Shown here in pieces: positions 8,601 to 17,715 of a DNA stretch of 64,000 bases; the first letter of the stretch is position 1, and each line of letters opens with the position of its first letter. A program made the translations under genes and the position numbers. Origin of the DNA: an uncultured Paracoccaceae bacterium. Lineage in GTDB: Bacteria > Pseudomonadota > Alphaproteobacteria > Rhodobacterales > Rhodobacteraceae. The notes beneath the pieces were generated by a model that saw only the letters and a program-made list of their open reading frames with translations, searched no databases and was not told where the DNA came from. The stretch covers positions 558,001 to 622,000 of the forward strand of contig CANNFQ010000001.1 in assembly GCA_947503925.1 (NCBI GenBank). The letters are read 5' to 3'.

Positions 8601-9832
8601 CGGTTGATAATGATCGCCCCGGCGCGCAGATCAGACAAGAGCGCGTCTGCCTGTCCGGCCAGCCGCTGACCACGGATCCGGTTACGCACAGCCTCTGGGT
8701 CGGCTTCGCGCTGACCGACCGCGGTGCGGCTGCACAGCATCAGAAAGACAAGCGTCTGCCCGTTATCCCGCGTCAGATTGGTTGAGATTTCACCGGGATC
8801 AAGTCGAGCTAGTTCGAGCGCCACATCGCTGGGTATTTCAGCCGGGGCCAGATCATTGCGGTCCAGAACTTCGGCGGGTTGATTGCGCGCAACCCCATAA
8901 AGGTCGTCACATGTATCGACTGATCCCGCCACGTTTGCGGCGGCGCGCAACCCTGCTTCGCTGCGCCCGCCTGGGATGTAATATGCCGCATATTCGATGC
9001 TGGCAGGCGCGGCGACCGATTGCGCGACCTCGCGTACGCCCCGCATCTGGAACAGGGCAACCCCGTTGGTGATGTTTAACGGATCGGTCACTTCGCCCGG
9101 CCGCAGGTCAAGCAGTACGCCTTGAATTTGCGGCGGATAATTTGTGATTGGCAGCCATGGTAAGCGCCCGCCCTGATCGCGCGTGGGCAGGGCCGAATAT
9201 TCCCGTGCCGCGCTTTCGAACGCGCCGAAGGACGTCATCCGCGAGATGCGTTCAGCCGTGGCCTGCGCCTGACGTGCCCGGTTGGGCGGGGCGGGTATGA
9301 TAATTTCTGACAAGAGCACCTCGACCCCGGTCGCCCGGTTATTCTGCTGTGCTATGGCCCGTTCGATATCTGCATCGGTAATGACGACCTGACGACCGAA
9401 GCGCGACCGGATATAGTCGCGCCATGTCACCCCAACTTGCACGAAATCTCGCAGCGTTTCCGGTGCAATTCCATTTTGCTGCAAGACCCGTGTGAACTGT
9501 TCCAGGTCAAGATTGGCCCGGCCAGCGAATTCCTCCAACGCAGTATTCAGCGCCTCGTCCGATAGGCTCAGGTCGAACCGGGCGAGTTCCTGTTGTTTCA
9601 GCCTGTCATCGATCAGACCTTCGCGCGCCTGTTTGTCGATGTCGCCGGGCGTCCGGAACAGGGTGAGCAACCGCTTGCGCTGATCCAGTTCGTATTGCGT
9701 GACAACGCTGTCATTGACGGTAATGGCAGGGTCGAATTGTCCTTGGGCGTGAGCCGCCGAATTGACAAAAAAACCCAGCATGAGAGCCAGTGTTGTGGCC
9801 AGTGAAAGACGTGCGCGCATGCGGTTCCTCAT
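8597..9832 (-). CDS. surA: periplasmic peptidyl-prolyl isomerase / chaperone SurA
   Basis: A 411-aa outer-membrane-protein chaperone. A signal peptide ending in AHAQ covers residues 1-29. The SurA N-terminal helical domain follows (VNDSVVTQYELDQRKRL to about 150), then a parvulin-type domain at about 172-275 containing SEIIIPAP, ARQAQATAERI, LPTRDQGGRLPWLP and GEVTDPLN. The C-terminal part is less conserved. SurA assists folding of LptD and other beta-barrels, which fits its position 6 bp downstream of lptD. Confidence 0.92.
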   Translation of the reverse strand: MRNRMRARLSLATTLALMLGFFVNSAAHAQGQFDPAITVNDSVVTQYELDQRKRLLTLFRTPGDIDKQAREGLIDDRLKQQELARFDLSLSDEALNTALEEFAGRANLDLEQFTRVLQQNGIAPETLRDFVQVGVTWRDYIRSRFGRQVVITDADIERAIAQQNNRATGVEVLLSEIIIPAPPNRARQAQATAERISRMTSFGAFESAAREYSALPTRDQGGRLPWLPITNYPPQIQGVLLDLRPGEVTDPLNITNGVALFQMRGVREVAQSVAAPASIEYAAYYIPGGRSEAGLRAAANVAGSVDTCDDLYGVARNQPAEVLDRNDLAPAEIPSDVALELARLDPGEISTNLTRDNGQTLVFLMLCSRTAVGQREADPEAVRNRIRGQRLAGQADALLSDLRAGAIIINR

Positions 9833-9838
9833 GATCGT

Positions 9839-11941
9839 TCAGTTCCTACAGCTTGCGGCCTGGCCGCCCCCGGATCGTCCGGAGGAAAACCCGTTAATCG
9901 ATCCGCTGATGCCGTAACTTGTTGTTGGTTCAACCGTACTGGAAGACGTGTACCTGCGCGAGACGGAAACGTCGATGGTCACGCATTCGTTCTGCCATTC
10001 CAGGCCCAGCCCTGCCCGAACGGGGCGGTCATCAACCACGTCATAGCGGCCATCCATGCTGACCGACCATGCGTCGCTGAGTTTGAAATCGCCGTCAAAG
10101 CTCCATTCTGACAGCGAGTCGGGCCGATCTTCTGCCAGGTCACTGGATTGCCAGATATAGGCTGCCGAAAGCGAAACCTCATCGTTTTGCCATCGCAAGA
10201 GGCCAGCCGCACGGTTGACTTCGAACTGATCGTCAAAGAGCGCCCGACCATCAAGCACGAAACCATCCGGGATCTTCAGCTGCCCGGCAATCAGCCAATC
10301 GGACTGCTCACTATCCAGGCCCGACGACAAGGTGAAACGTGTGTCAGCCTCTTGACGGTAGATTCGCCCGAAGGACAACGTTGAATCGGTGCCTGTCTTG
10401 CCGATCCGGGTCCAAGTGACGCCAAGTGCTCCGCGCAAACCGGTTTCGACTGCATCATCCCCTACGAAACGTGAAAGACTGAAAAGGTTGCCCTGATCAA
10501 GCTCATTGCGCGTGCTGTCCTCGACCGGTGGGGTGCCACCGAGAGCCGATGAAGCCGCAATCTGAATCGTCGGTTCGATCAGATGTGCTGTGCCAGCATC
10601 CGTTATCATCGCCCATGGCCAGCGTAATGTGATACCTGTTTCAGGCACCACCCGCAGGTCTTGGCGCGAAAATGCCTGGTCATCGCGTATATCGTAGATA
10701 TCGGCCCGCAAACCTGTTTCGGCTGTGACGATGATACCATCATTGCTGATCCAGTTACGCTCCCACATTGCCGATACCCCGCCGCGGGTCACGTCCCGCC
10801 CGGTATCCCCATCCTGATTACTGTAGCGATAGGCAGTATCGAGATCGGTCTTGTAGCGCAATGTGCCGCCAAAGGCCGGTCTGACCCGCCCTTCATAGGA
10901 TAATTCCGCCACAATGGGGGGCAGTGAGGCGTTGGCTTCGTCATCTCGCAGCGTTTGATAGTAGGTCAGGTTGGCCTGCAACATCGTGTCATAGGTGACC
11001 CGAAGGATGGAAATAGCGCTGTCCAGCCTGTCCTTGTCTGAGTAGCCGTAATCCAGCAGGTAGGCCGGATCGCTTGTTGCTTCGATATCGAACTGCAACT
11101 GGTAACTATCTGCAAATTGGAAACTTCCGTTGGCAAACAGGTACGACCGGTTATCCTCTACCAATGTGTCGTCACTGACCGCCCCTTCAATACGCAGATC
11201 GCCATTGGCAAAGGCTTGGCGGTAAATCAGCTCCAGCGTGCGCGTTTCGAGTGCGGCGTAGGGTGTCAGCGTTACATCTGCATGGTCGCCCAGCGGGATG
11301 AAGTAAGGCAGTTTGATCCCGGCGCCGAGTTGCGTGGTGTTGCGCTGTTGTGGAATCAGAAGACCAGCAGACCGTTCCAGGGTTGGGTCGGGCAGGCGCA
11401 TGCGCGGTACCCAGAAAACGGGTATGTTTCGGATCAGAAAAGTCGCGTTTTCAAAATAGAGCTGTTTTTCAATTTGATCATGAACAACCTTTTCGGCCCG
11501 GATGCTCCATAGCGGAGCCTGTCCATCACAAACATTGCAGGATGATGCCGTGGTCCGGTAAAGCTGGGTATAGCGACCTTGTTGTCGGTCGATCTGGTTT
11601 GCGGCGACTTGCAACTGCTGATCAAGGACCAACCGCGCGCCTTGCAGAATGCCGTTTCGCAGTTGTGGGTCCAGCGTGGCGCTGTTTGCTGTCAGGATGG
11701 TGCCATCGGCCGCCTGAATGACAATTGGTCCGGTGATGGTCAAACGGTCGCTGGATTGGTCGTAGGTGATTTGCGCGGCCCGCAACCTGTCGCCTTGATA
11801 AAACACCTCGATATTGCCGGTGGCGATCAGTTGCTTTTCATCATTGATTGTCACGCTGTCCGCCACCAAAGAGGCCGCCCCCTGTGACAGGGCCACGCCC
11901 GGCAGGAATGCCATCAGAATAATGGCCAGCAACCGGATCAT
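9839..11941 (-). CDS. lptD: LPS-assembly protein LptD
   Basis: A 700-aa outer-membrane beta-barrel that inserts lipopolysaccharide into the outer leaflet. The signal peptide (1-19) is followed by the periplasmic jellyroll repeats (LptA/OstA-like, for example SVTINDEKQLIATGNIEVFYQGDRL written here only in part: NDEKQLIATGNIEV), then the barrel. Cysteines at CNVCDG and near the C-terminus (ENECV written as NECVTID; AASC) are candidates for the inter-domain disulphides. The start overlaps the stop of lptG by one base (TGATG). Confidence 0.95.
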   Translation of the reverse strand: MIRLLAIILMAFLPGVALSQGAASLVADSVTINDEKQLIATGNIEVFYQGDRLRAAQITYDQSSDRLTITGPIVIQAADGTILTANSATLDPQLRNGILQGARLVLDQQLQVAANQIDRQQGRYTQLYRTTASSCNVCDGQAPLWSIRAEKVVHDQIEKQLYFENATFLIRNIPVFWVPRMRLPDPTLERSAGLLIPQQRNTTQLGAGIKLPYFIPLGDHADVTLTPYAALETRTLELIYRQAFANGDLRIEGAVSDDTLVEDNRSYLFANGSFQFADSYQLQFDIEATSDPAYLLDYGYSDKDRLDSAISILRVTYDTMLQANLTYYQTLRDDEANASLPPIVAELSYEGRVRPAFGGTLRYKTDLDTAYRYSNQDGDTGRDVTRGGVSAMWERNWISNDGIIVTAETGLRADIYDIRDDQAFSRQDLRVVPETGITLRWPWAMITDAGTAHLIEPTIQIAASSALGGTPPVEDSTRNELDQGNLFSLSRFVGDDAVETGLRGALGVTWTRIGKTGTDSTLSFGRIYRQEADTRFTLSSGLDSEQSDWLIAGQLKIPDGFVLDGRALFDDQFEVNRAAGLLRWQNDEVSLSAAYIWQSSDLAEDRPDSLSEWSFDGDFKLSDAWSVSMDGRYDVVDDRPVRAGLGLEWQNECVTIDVSVSRRYTSSSTVEPTTSYGISGSINGFSSGRSGGGQAASCRN

Positions 11942-13035
11942 CAGCCGTCCTCGTTATGCAAAAGGAAACCAAGCGACAGCCCAATGGCGGCTAGCGGCGG
12001 GACCCATGCCGCCATAACTGCCGGAAGCTGGCCATTTTCGCCCAGAACAAGGGCAAAGTTTCGAATGAAGTAGATGATGAAGGCCAACATGATTGCCGAA
12101 ATCACCATCAGCCCGGTCCGTCCGCCCCGTTGGTGGCGAAGGGTGAAGCCCGCCGCGATCATCACCATGGACACCAGAAAGATTGGCAAAGCCAATTCGG
12201 TATGAAACCAGACCAGATGCCGCTGGGCTGAAAACCCGGCAGTGCGCAATCTGTCAATAAAGGCTGGTAGCTCCCAGATCGGGATTGATGATGGTGTGCC
12301 GAAACTGTTGCGGATCTGGTCAGGTGTCAGGGTGGACGGGATGAGCATGGTGTCATGCAGGGTCGCTGCGGCCTCGGGCGTTGCTTCACCCGCCAAGAGC
12401 CATTTTTTGGCGTCGCTGACGTCCCATGCCCCATCCACCAAAACAGCACTTGCCGCGTCGACCCGCTCTGCCGGGCCTCCGCCGGGGGCAAAGGTGATGA
12501 AAGTGACCTGCGTCAGTTCGGTGCCGTCAAGATTGGCGCTTGCTGCCCGGATCACGGTTTGGCTGTCTTGTGTTCCTTGTCGCAGCCAGAGCCCGGAATC
12601 TGCCAGTGATAATACGGAGCCCTCACCCTTTAATGCGTTGCTGCGTGCCTCAAACTGTTTGGACGTGCCCGCGACAACCGGGTTGAAGATCGCCACAGCC
12701 AGAACACCGATCATCAGCGCCACGGCAAGCGGTGCAAGCAGGGCGCGCAAGGCTGACCGGCCGGATGCTCTTGTGACAACCATTTCCGATGATCTGGCCA
12801 ATCCCAGAAACAGGGCAATCGCAGACAGGATCATGATAAGCGGCATGATCCGATAAAGCGCCTCTGGCACGTTCAGCATGGTCAATGTCAGGATGTCGAC
12901 GAAACCCGCGTCAACCCGGGCAAAGCGCCGCATCTGATCAACCAGATCGAGAAATACCATGATAAGAAGGAATACCGCGAATATCCCCAAAAAGATCATC
13001 AAGAAGCGGCGGGCGAAATAGCGGTGCAGGATCAT
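11941..13035 (-). CDS. lptG: LPS export ABC transporter permease LptG
   Basis: A 364-aa inner-membrane permease of the LptB2FG machine. It opens with MILHRYFARRFLMIFLG and has three hydrophobic segments in the N-terminal third, a periplasmic beta-jellyroll and three more segments at the C-terminus (from LALPIFLVSMVMIAAG on). I chose the ATG at 13035: it overlaps the lptF stop (ATGA) and matches the family N-terminus. Longer in-frame starts would extend into lptF. Confidence 0.93.
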   Translation of the reverse strand: MILHRYFARRFLMIFLGIFAVFLLIMVFLDLVDQMRRFARVDAGFVDILTLTMLNVPEALYRIMPLIMILSAIALFLGLARSSEMVVTRASGRSALRALLAPLAVALMIGVLAVAIFNPVVAGTSKQFEARSNALKGEGSVLSLADSGLWLRQGTQDSQTVIRAASANLDGTELTQVTFITFAPGGGPAERVDAASAVLVDGAWDVSDAKKWLLAGEATPEAAATLHDTMLIPSTLTPDQIRNSFGTPSSIPIWELPAFIDRLRTAGFSAQRHLVWFHTELALPIFLVSMVMIAAGFTLRHQRGGRTGLMVISAIMLAFIIYFIRNFALVLGENGQLPAVMAAWVPPLAAIGLSLGFLLHNEDG

Positions 13036-14162
13036 ATCGGTGTCGGGTCCTTGATCCTGCGTTTCAACAGATAGGGACGCCCCGCTAAAAAGAGCAGGCA
13101 CCAGATGATGAAGAACCCGGCAAGGCTGGGCAGATAGGTTGCAAACCAAAAATCCGCGTTCGCACGTGCAAGATTAAGCCCGGCGGTTTCCATCGCTTTG
13201 ACCACGACGATCAATAAAATCGCCGCTACGATCTGCCGCCAGACCCCGAAACGGCTATAACCGCCGACAAGCAATGTGGCAAACCCTAGCAAGGCTGCGA
13301 CTGTTCCGAGGATAGACTGGCTGAATCGGTCGTGGGCGCGAGATTTCAGCCGTGCCTCTGAACGGCCTGTCTCGGCGATCAGTTCCGGAGTTGGGTGCAG
13401 CAATTCCCATGTCCAAACCTCGCGGGCATGGCGCCCGGTGCGTTCGCTTTGCGCCACCAGTGTTCCAATATTATATGCGAAATCGTCAAATGAAGTGGTG
13501 AAGAGCCTTTGGTTCTCGGTCCGCAGGGTCTGTGCCATGCCGTCGATCATTACAAGCTGGGTCTGCCCGGCATCGCGCAGCACAAAGGCTTTGGATGCGG
13601 TATAGGTGACCTGCTCAGCCGGGTCGCGTGTGTCGGCAAGGAAGATATCCAACAACTCGCCCGATGGCGTGATTTCGCGGATATAGACCGTCAGGTTGGG
13701 CACCGGTTCGATGAACTGCCCTTCGATCAGCAGGCGGGCGGTGGCGTTCTGGGCGATGTCGTTTTCGCGCTCGGCCAGCCTTGCGGCGCTGAGCGGGACC
13801 AGAAAATGCATCAGGATCGACATTAAGAGCGCGACAATCAACCCGAAATAGAGGACCGGGCGGGCAAGCCGGTAGGCGGAGTAGCCTGTCGCCTGCACCA
13901 CGACGAGTTCGGATTCGGTCGTCATCCGGTTGGTCACATAGACTGATGCTGCAAAGGCCGCTAGCGGCAAGGCCAGCCGGATCACCGTGGGCAAGGTCAA
14001 TGCGGTGAATTCCAGAAACACGCCAGCCGATTGCCCATCTGCGATCAATTGATCAAACAACACAACCGCCCGGTTGATCCAGTAGATCAGCACCAGCACC
14101 AAACTGAAAAAGCCAAAGAGCATCATCAGTTGTGACAGCATATACCTGTCAAATCTTGCCAA
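13032..14162 (-). CDS. lptF: LPS export ABC transporter permease LptF
   Basis: A 376-aa YjgP/YjgQ family permease and the partner of LptG. The N-terminus MARFDRYMLSQL leads into a first membrane helix; the loop TTESELVVVQATGYS is the typical cytoplasmic coupling segment that contacts the ATPase LptB. The periplasmic domain covers about 125-255, and three further helices end the protein. It is the first gene of the operon; a 138-bp gap separates it from the divergent pepA and must hold the promoters of both. Confidence 0.94.
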   Translation of the reverse strand: MARFDRYMLSQLMMLFGFFSLVLVLIYWINRAVVLFDQLIADGQSAGVFLEFTALTLPTVIRLALPLAAFAASVYVTNRMTTESELVVVQATGYSAYRLARPVLYFGLIVALLMSILMHFLVPLSAARLAERENDIAQNATARLLIEGQFIEPVPNLTVYIREITPSGELLDIFLADTRDPAEQVTYTASKAFVLRDAGQTQLVMIDGMAQTLRTENQRLFTTSFDDFAYNIGTLVAQSERTGRHAREVWTWELLHPTPELIAETGRSEARLKSRAHDRFSQSILGTVAALLGFATLLVGGYSRFGVWRQIVAAILLIVVVKAMETAGLNLARANADFWFATYLPSLAGFFIIWCLLFLAGRPYLLKRRIKDPTPI

Positions 14163-14300
14163 TGATGCATCCTTTGCGGTTCTGTGCGCCTGATTTGCTG
14201 CAAACTAGCCGATTGCCCCGGTGGATTGAACACCTAACTGGCCAATCTGACGCGTCCGGGCTACCTATCGCGCAAGGATGATTTGCCAACAGGAGCCACC

Positions 14301-15770
14301 ATGCCACTGCCTATCGAAATTCACTTCAAAGACGTTGATCTTGATCCGGTTTCGGATGCGGGTGGCAAGGTGGTCGTTTTTGTTGGTGATGATGGCCGGT
14401 TGGATGCCGGTGCGCGGCGGGTAAACCGCCTGATGCGCAAGGCGCTCGCTCGATTCATCGAAAGTGATGCATTTGCAAAACTATCCCCCGGTGATGTGCG
14501 ATCCCTGGCCTATCCAGCGGGCATGACGGCGCGCGCCGTTTTGGTGGTGAAACTGGGGAAGCGCCCCTCGGTCCCGGAAGCGCGCAAGGCCGGCGCTCAA
14601 CTGGCAAAGCTGATCGGTGAAGACGACCTGCTGGTCTTGGCGGGAACGATAGGGCGTGCGGATCATATTGCCCTTGGGCTGGCCCTGCGTGCCTATGATT
14701 TTGATACGCATAAGACGGGCGTCGGGAAAAACATCGGTAAGGCGGTCTTTATGGTGTCGAAACCGGAAGAGATGGCCAAATCCGCAAAAACCATGGGGGC
14801 GATTGCCGAAGGCGTGTTCTTTACCCGCGACCTGACCAATGAGCCTGCCAATGTGCTGACCACGGATGATTTCGCCGCCCGGCTGGCCGCAATGCAGGAA
14901 CTTGGGTTGGATGTGGAAATTCTGGATGAGCCCGATCTGGTCAAGCTTGGCATGCGCACTTTGCTGAGCGTGGGGCAAGGATCGGATAGCCCAACCAAAG
15001 TGGTTGTGATGTCGTGGAACGGTGGCAAGAGGGGCGATGCGCCCTTTGCGCTGGTCGGTAAGGGCGTGGTGTTTGATACGGGTGGTATCAGCCTCAAACA
15101 GGCGGCGGGCATGGAGGCGATGACCATGGATATGGGCGGCGCCGGTGTTGTTGCAGGCGTGATGCGTACGCTTGCGCTGCGCAAGGCCAAGGCAAATGTT
15201 GTGGGGCTGGTCGGATTGGTCGAGAACATGCCGTCCGGTTCTGCCACCCGCCCGGGCGATGTTGTCAAATCGATGAAGGGCGATACGGTCGAGATCATCA
15301 ATACCGATGCTGAGGGTCGCTTGGTTCTGGCCGATGTGATGTGGTACACGCAAGAGCGGTTCAAACCCGTTGGTATGATCAATCTGGCCACGTTAACGGG
15401 GGCCATTCTAGTCGCCTTGGGGCATGAAAACGCGGGCGTATTTTCCAATTCCGACAAGCTAAGCGCTGATTTCATCAAGGCGGCAGAGGCAGAAGGCGAG
15501 GGCGCTTGGCGGCTGCCAATGAGCCCGGCCTATGATGCCCTGCTGAAATCACAAACTGCCGATATGAAGAATGTCGGCGGACGCAATGCCGGGTCCATCA
15601 CCGCAGCCCAGTTCCTGCAACGCTTTGTCAAGGAGGACGTCCCGTGGTGCCATCTGGACATTGCCGGTGTGGCTAGCGTGAAATCCGAAACCGCTTTGGC
15701 CCCGGCTGGTGCAACCGGCTGGGGTGTCATGGCGCTGAACCGGCTGATTGCCGATCATTACGAGGGTTAG
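14301..15770 (+). CDS. pepA: leucyl aminopeptidase (M17)
   Basis: A 489-aa cytosolic di-metal aminopeptidase that trims N-terminal residues. Metal and catalytic motifs are present: VGKGVVFDTGGISLKQ, MDMGGAG, and the signature NTDAEGRLVLAD, with TGAILVALG after it. The ATG at 14301 is preceded by a good ribosome site AGGAG (14291-14295); a TTG at 14283 is in frame but lacks one. The stop abuts holC directly, so pepA-holC are co-expressed; this pairing is common in proteobacteria. Confidence 0.96.
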   Translation: MPLPIEIHFKDVDLDPVSDAGGKVVVFVGDDGRLDAGARRVNRLMRKALARFIESDAFAKLSPGDVRSLAYPAGMTARAVLVVKLGKRPSVPEARKAGAQLAKLIGEDDLLVLAGTIGRADHIALGLALRAYDFDTHKTGVGKNIGKAVFMVSKPEEMAKSAKTMGAIAEGVFFTRDLTNEPANVLTTDDFAARLAAMQELGLDVEILDEPDLVKLGMRTLLSVGQGSDSPTKVVVMSWNGGKRGDAPFALVGKGVVFDTGGISLKQAAGMEAMTMDMGGAGVVAGVMRTLALRKAKANVVGLVGLVENMPSGSATRPGDVVKSMKGDTVEIINTDAEGRLVLADVMWYTQERFKPVGMINLATLTGAILVALGHENAGVFSNSDKLSADFIKAAEAEGEGAWRLPMSPAYDALLKSQTADMKNVGGRNAGSITAAQFLQRFVKEDVPWCHLDIAGVASVKSETALAPAGATGWGVMALNRLIADHYEG

Positions 15771-16223
15771 ATGGGCGCCGCTTTCTTCTACCACCTGACC
15801 GATAGCCCGCTTGAGGCGACATTGCCGATGTTGATCGGCAAGGCGCGCGGCGCGGGTTGGCGAGTTTTGGTGCGGGCGCGTGATGCGGCCTTGCTCAAAC
15901 GATTGGATGATGTGCTGTGGCAGGGCCCGGAGGACGGCTTTGTGCCGCATGGCATGGCGGGTGGCCCACATGACGCCGATCAGCCGGTGCTGTTAGGTGA
16001 GGGCGATAGCGGCGGTTTCGCCTGTCTGATGAGCGTGGATGGCGCGGATGTGACGGCAGCCGAAGTCAGTACGCTGGAACGTGTTTGCATCCTGTTTGAT
16101 GGTCATGATGGTGACGCTTTGCTGCGTGCGAGGGGGCAGTGGAAAGCGTTGACCGATGCGGGATGTAAAGCTCAATATTGGGCTCAGGAAAGTGGGCGCT
16201 GGATCATGAAGGCCGAAAAGTAA
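15771..16223 (+). CDS. holC: DNA polymerase III chi subunit
   Basis: A 150-aa chi subunit of the replicative polymerase clamp loader; chi binds SSB. It opens with the family-typical FYHLTDSPLEATLP and contains the segments RVLVRARD, LDDVLWQ and FVPHG, and ends in AQYWAQESGRWIMKAEK. The start immediately follows the pepA stop without a gap. Confidence 0.92.
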   Translation: MGAAFFYHLTDSPLEATLPMLIGKARGAGWRVLVRARDAALLKRLDDVLWQGPEDGFVPHGMAGGPHDADQPVLLGEGDSGGFACLMSVDGADVTAAEVSTLERVCILFDGHDGDALLRARGQWKALTDAGCKAQYWAQESGRWIMKAEK

Positions 16224-16268
16224 CTGCTTATCCTTGCAAGCAGTGAGGTTTTGTCAGTCTGCAATGTT

Positions 16269-16394
16269 TTACTGATTGCCCGGCCCGACGGGCGCGACAA
16301 AGAACTGAAAACTCGGGTCGAAATCCTCTGGCAACTCAGCCGAGGTTTGGGTGCACGCGGCAAGCATCAGCACAAGTGTAACCAGCCGGATCAT
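16269..16394 (-). CDS. small (41-aa) predicted lipoprotein coupled to the retropepsin gene
   Basis: Too short for standard gene calls. The ATG (16394) overlaps the stop of the upstream aspartic protease gene (ATGA), and the frame stays open to a TAA at 16269-16271. The product begins MIRLVTLVLMLAACTQTS, a classic lipoprotein signal with lipobox LAAC and Cys14 as the acylated residue. Only about 27 residues remain after processing, rich in Pro, Phe, Asp and Glu. The coupling and the clean lipobox make it a likely real gene; its function is unknown. Confidence 0.72.
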   Translation of the reverse strand: MIRLVTLVLMLAACTQTSAELPEDFDPSFQFFVAPVGPGNQ

Positions 16395-16969
16395 CGTGTG
16401 AGCACCAATTCGCCGCGCGTAATCTCGATCCGGTCATATCGATCAAGATAGGTCATTCCTAGTAATGATTCTGTCATCGCCCCTTCATTGACGACAGCGG
16501 GCAGGTTCCGGTCCCGGATATCACCAAGCGCCACTGCATCAAGTTTGACAGGGGCTGTGCGCACGACCCCATTGGCGGTGCTGGCCGTTCCAAAATAGCG
16601 CAGCGTATTCGGGTCAATCCCGATCCGTTGCGCGTCATCTTGGGTCAGCACAACCTGACTGGCACCGGTATCGACCACAAAACGGATGGGCACATCATTG
16701 ATATCCAGTGTTAGATAATAGTGGCCGTCCGGACTGCGCGGCACGCTGATTTGGCCGTTATCCATCACGCTTTGGCGCGATGTCACATCCCGGTCAATCT
16801 CGTCCCACAATCCATAGGCCCCGATAACCCCGACAAAGATCAGCGCCCATATCGCCGCCTGTTGGGTCATCTTGCCCATGTTGCTCCGTCCCGCAACGAT
16901 GGCTGACCCGCCAATGGCAGCGCCCAGCAGGACAAGATAGGTCAGTTGCATGATCTGATCGGTACTCAT
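16391..16969 (-). CDS. retropepsin-like aspartic protease (TIGR02281 family), membrane-anchored
   Basis: A 192-aa protein. Two hydrophobic segments occupy the N-terminal third (around 7-23 and 36-52), followed by a periplasmic aspartyl-protease domain. The catalytic motif is VVDTGAS with a single D-T-G, so activity needs a dimer as in retropepsins; LLGMTYLDRYDR is the second conserved block. The ATG at 16969 gives the best start, MSTDQIMQLTYL. It sits between MarC and the small lipoprotein, whose start overlaps its stop. Substrates are unknown. Confidence 0.85.
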   Translation of the reverse strand: MSTDQIMQLTYLVLLGAAIGGSAIVAGRSNMGKMTQQAAIWALIFVGVIGAYGLWDEIDRDVTSRQSVMDNGQISVPRSPDGHYYLTLDINDVPIRFVVDTGASQVVLTQDDAQRIGIDPNTLRYFGTASTANGVVRTAPVKLDAVALGDIRDRNLPAVVNEGAMTESLLGMTYLDRYDRIEITRGELVLTR

Positions 16970-16985
16970 GGGATCGATATAGGGA

Positions 16986-17615
16986 CTAGCCGCCGATCCC
17001 GAAACCCCTGAGCCCATCCAGCACAAACTGGACGGCTAGGGCGGCCAGCAACATGCCCAGCACACGGGTGACGATGTTCAGCCCGGTCTTGCCCAAGGCG
17101 CGTTCGATTGCGGGGGCCGCAAGGAAGGCGGCGAAGACAATCAGCAAAACCGCCATCAGCACGCCTGCAATGGCACCGAAATCGGCCGCACCCTCGGCCT
17201 GACCGGCCAAAAGAATAATCGTTGTGATCGCGCCCGGCCCGACGATCAGCGGCAGGGCAAGGGGAAAGACGGACGGATCGTCGTGATGTTCGGCCTGACC
17301 TTCTGCCGCGCTATCTTCACGCCGCGCCTGCCTGCGCTGGAACAGCATATCGAGCGCTGTGAGGAAAAGAAGGATGCCCCCCGCGATCCGGAACGCGTCC
17401 ATGGAGATGCCGATGAAGCCCAGCACCGTTTCGCCCAGAAACAGAAAGAGGATCATCAAAACAGCAGAGACCACGCAAGCGCGGACCGCGATGGCGCGCC
17501 GCTGGGCCGCGCTCATCCCTTGGGTCAGAGCGATGAAAACCGGTGCGAGGCCGGGTGGGTCAATGATGATGAACATCGTTGTGAAGGCGGCGATGAGGGC
17601 GGGGATTTCTGTCAT
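16986..17615 (-). CDS. MarC family integral membrane protein
   Basis: A 209-aa protein with six predicted membrane helices. Family motifs are FIIIDPPGLAPVFIALT at the N-terminus and VFPLALPLIVGPGAITTI in the second half, an inverted pseudo-repeat. An acidic, Gln/Arg/Glu-rich loop sits between helices three and four. The name MarC is historical: E. coli MarC is not a proven resistance factor, and transport activity is inferred. The ATG at 17615 fits the family start MTEIPALIAAFTTMF. Confidence 0.9.
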   Translation of the reverse strand: MTEIPALIAAFTTMFIIIDPPGLAPVFIALTQGMSAAQRRAIAVRACVVSAVLMILFLFLGETVLGFIGISMDAFRIAGGILLFLTALDMLFQRRQARREDSAAEGQAEHHDDPSVFPLALPLIVGPGAITTIILLAGQAEGAADFGAIAGVLMAVLLIVFAAFLAAPAIERALGKTGLNIVTRVLGMLLAALAVQFVLDGLRGFGIGG

Positions 17616-17715
17616 GTGGGTGACATTCGTCGGTCTTGATCGCGGGGGCAAGATGTCAAATCGTTACAAAGGATTTGCGACCAAACGTTCGTTGAAAACT
17701 TGCTTGCGTCAGGCT

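Noticed and set aside
14481..15353. A 290-codon minus-strand frame opposite pepA
   Set aside because: pepA is unambiguous and full length over this region; the antisense product is His/Gln-rich and matches no family.
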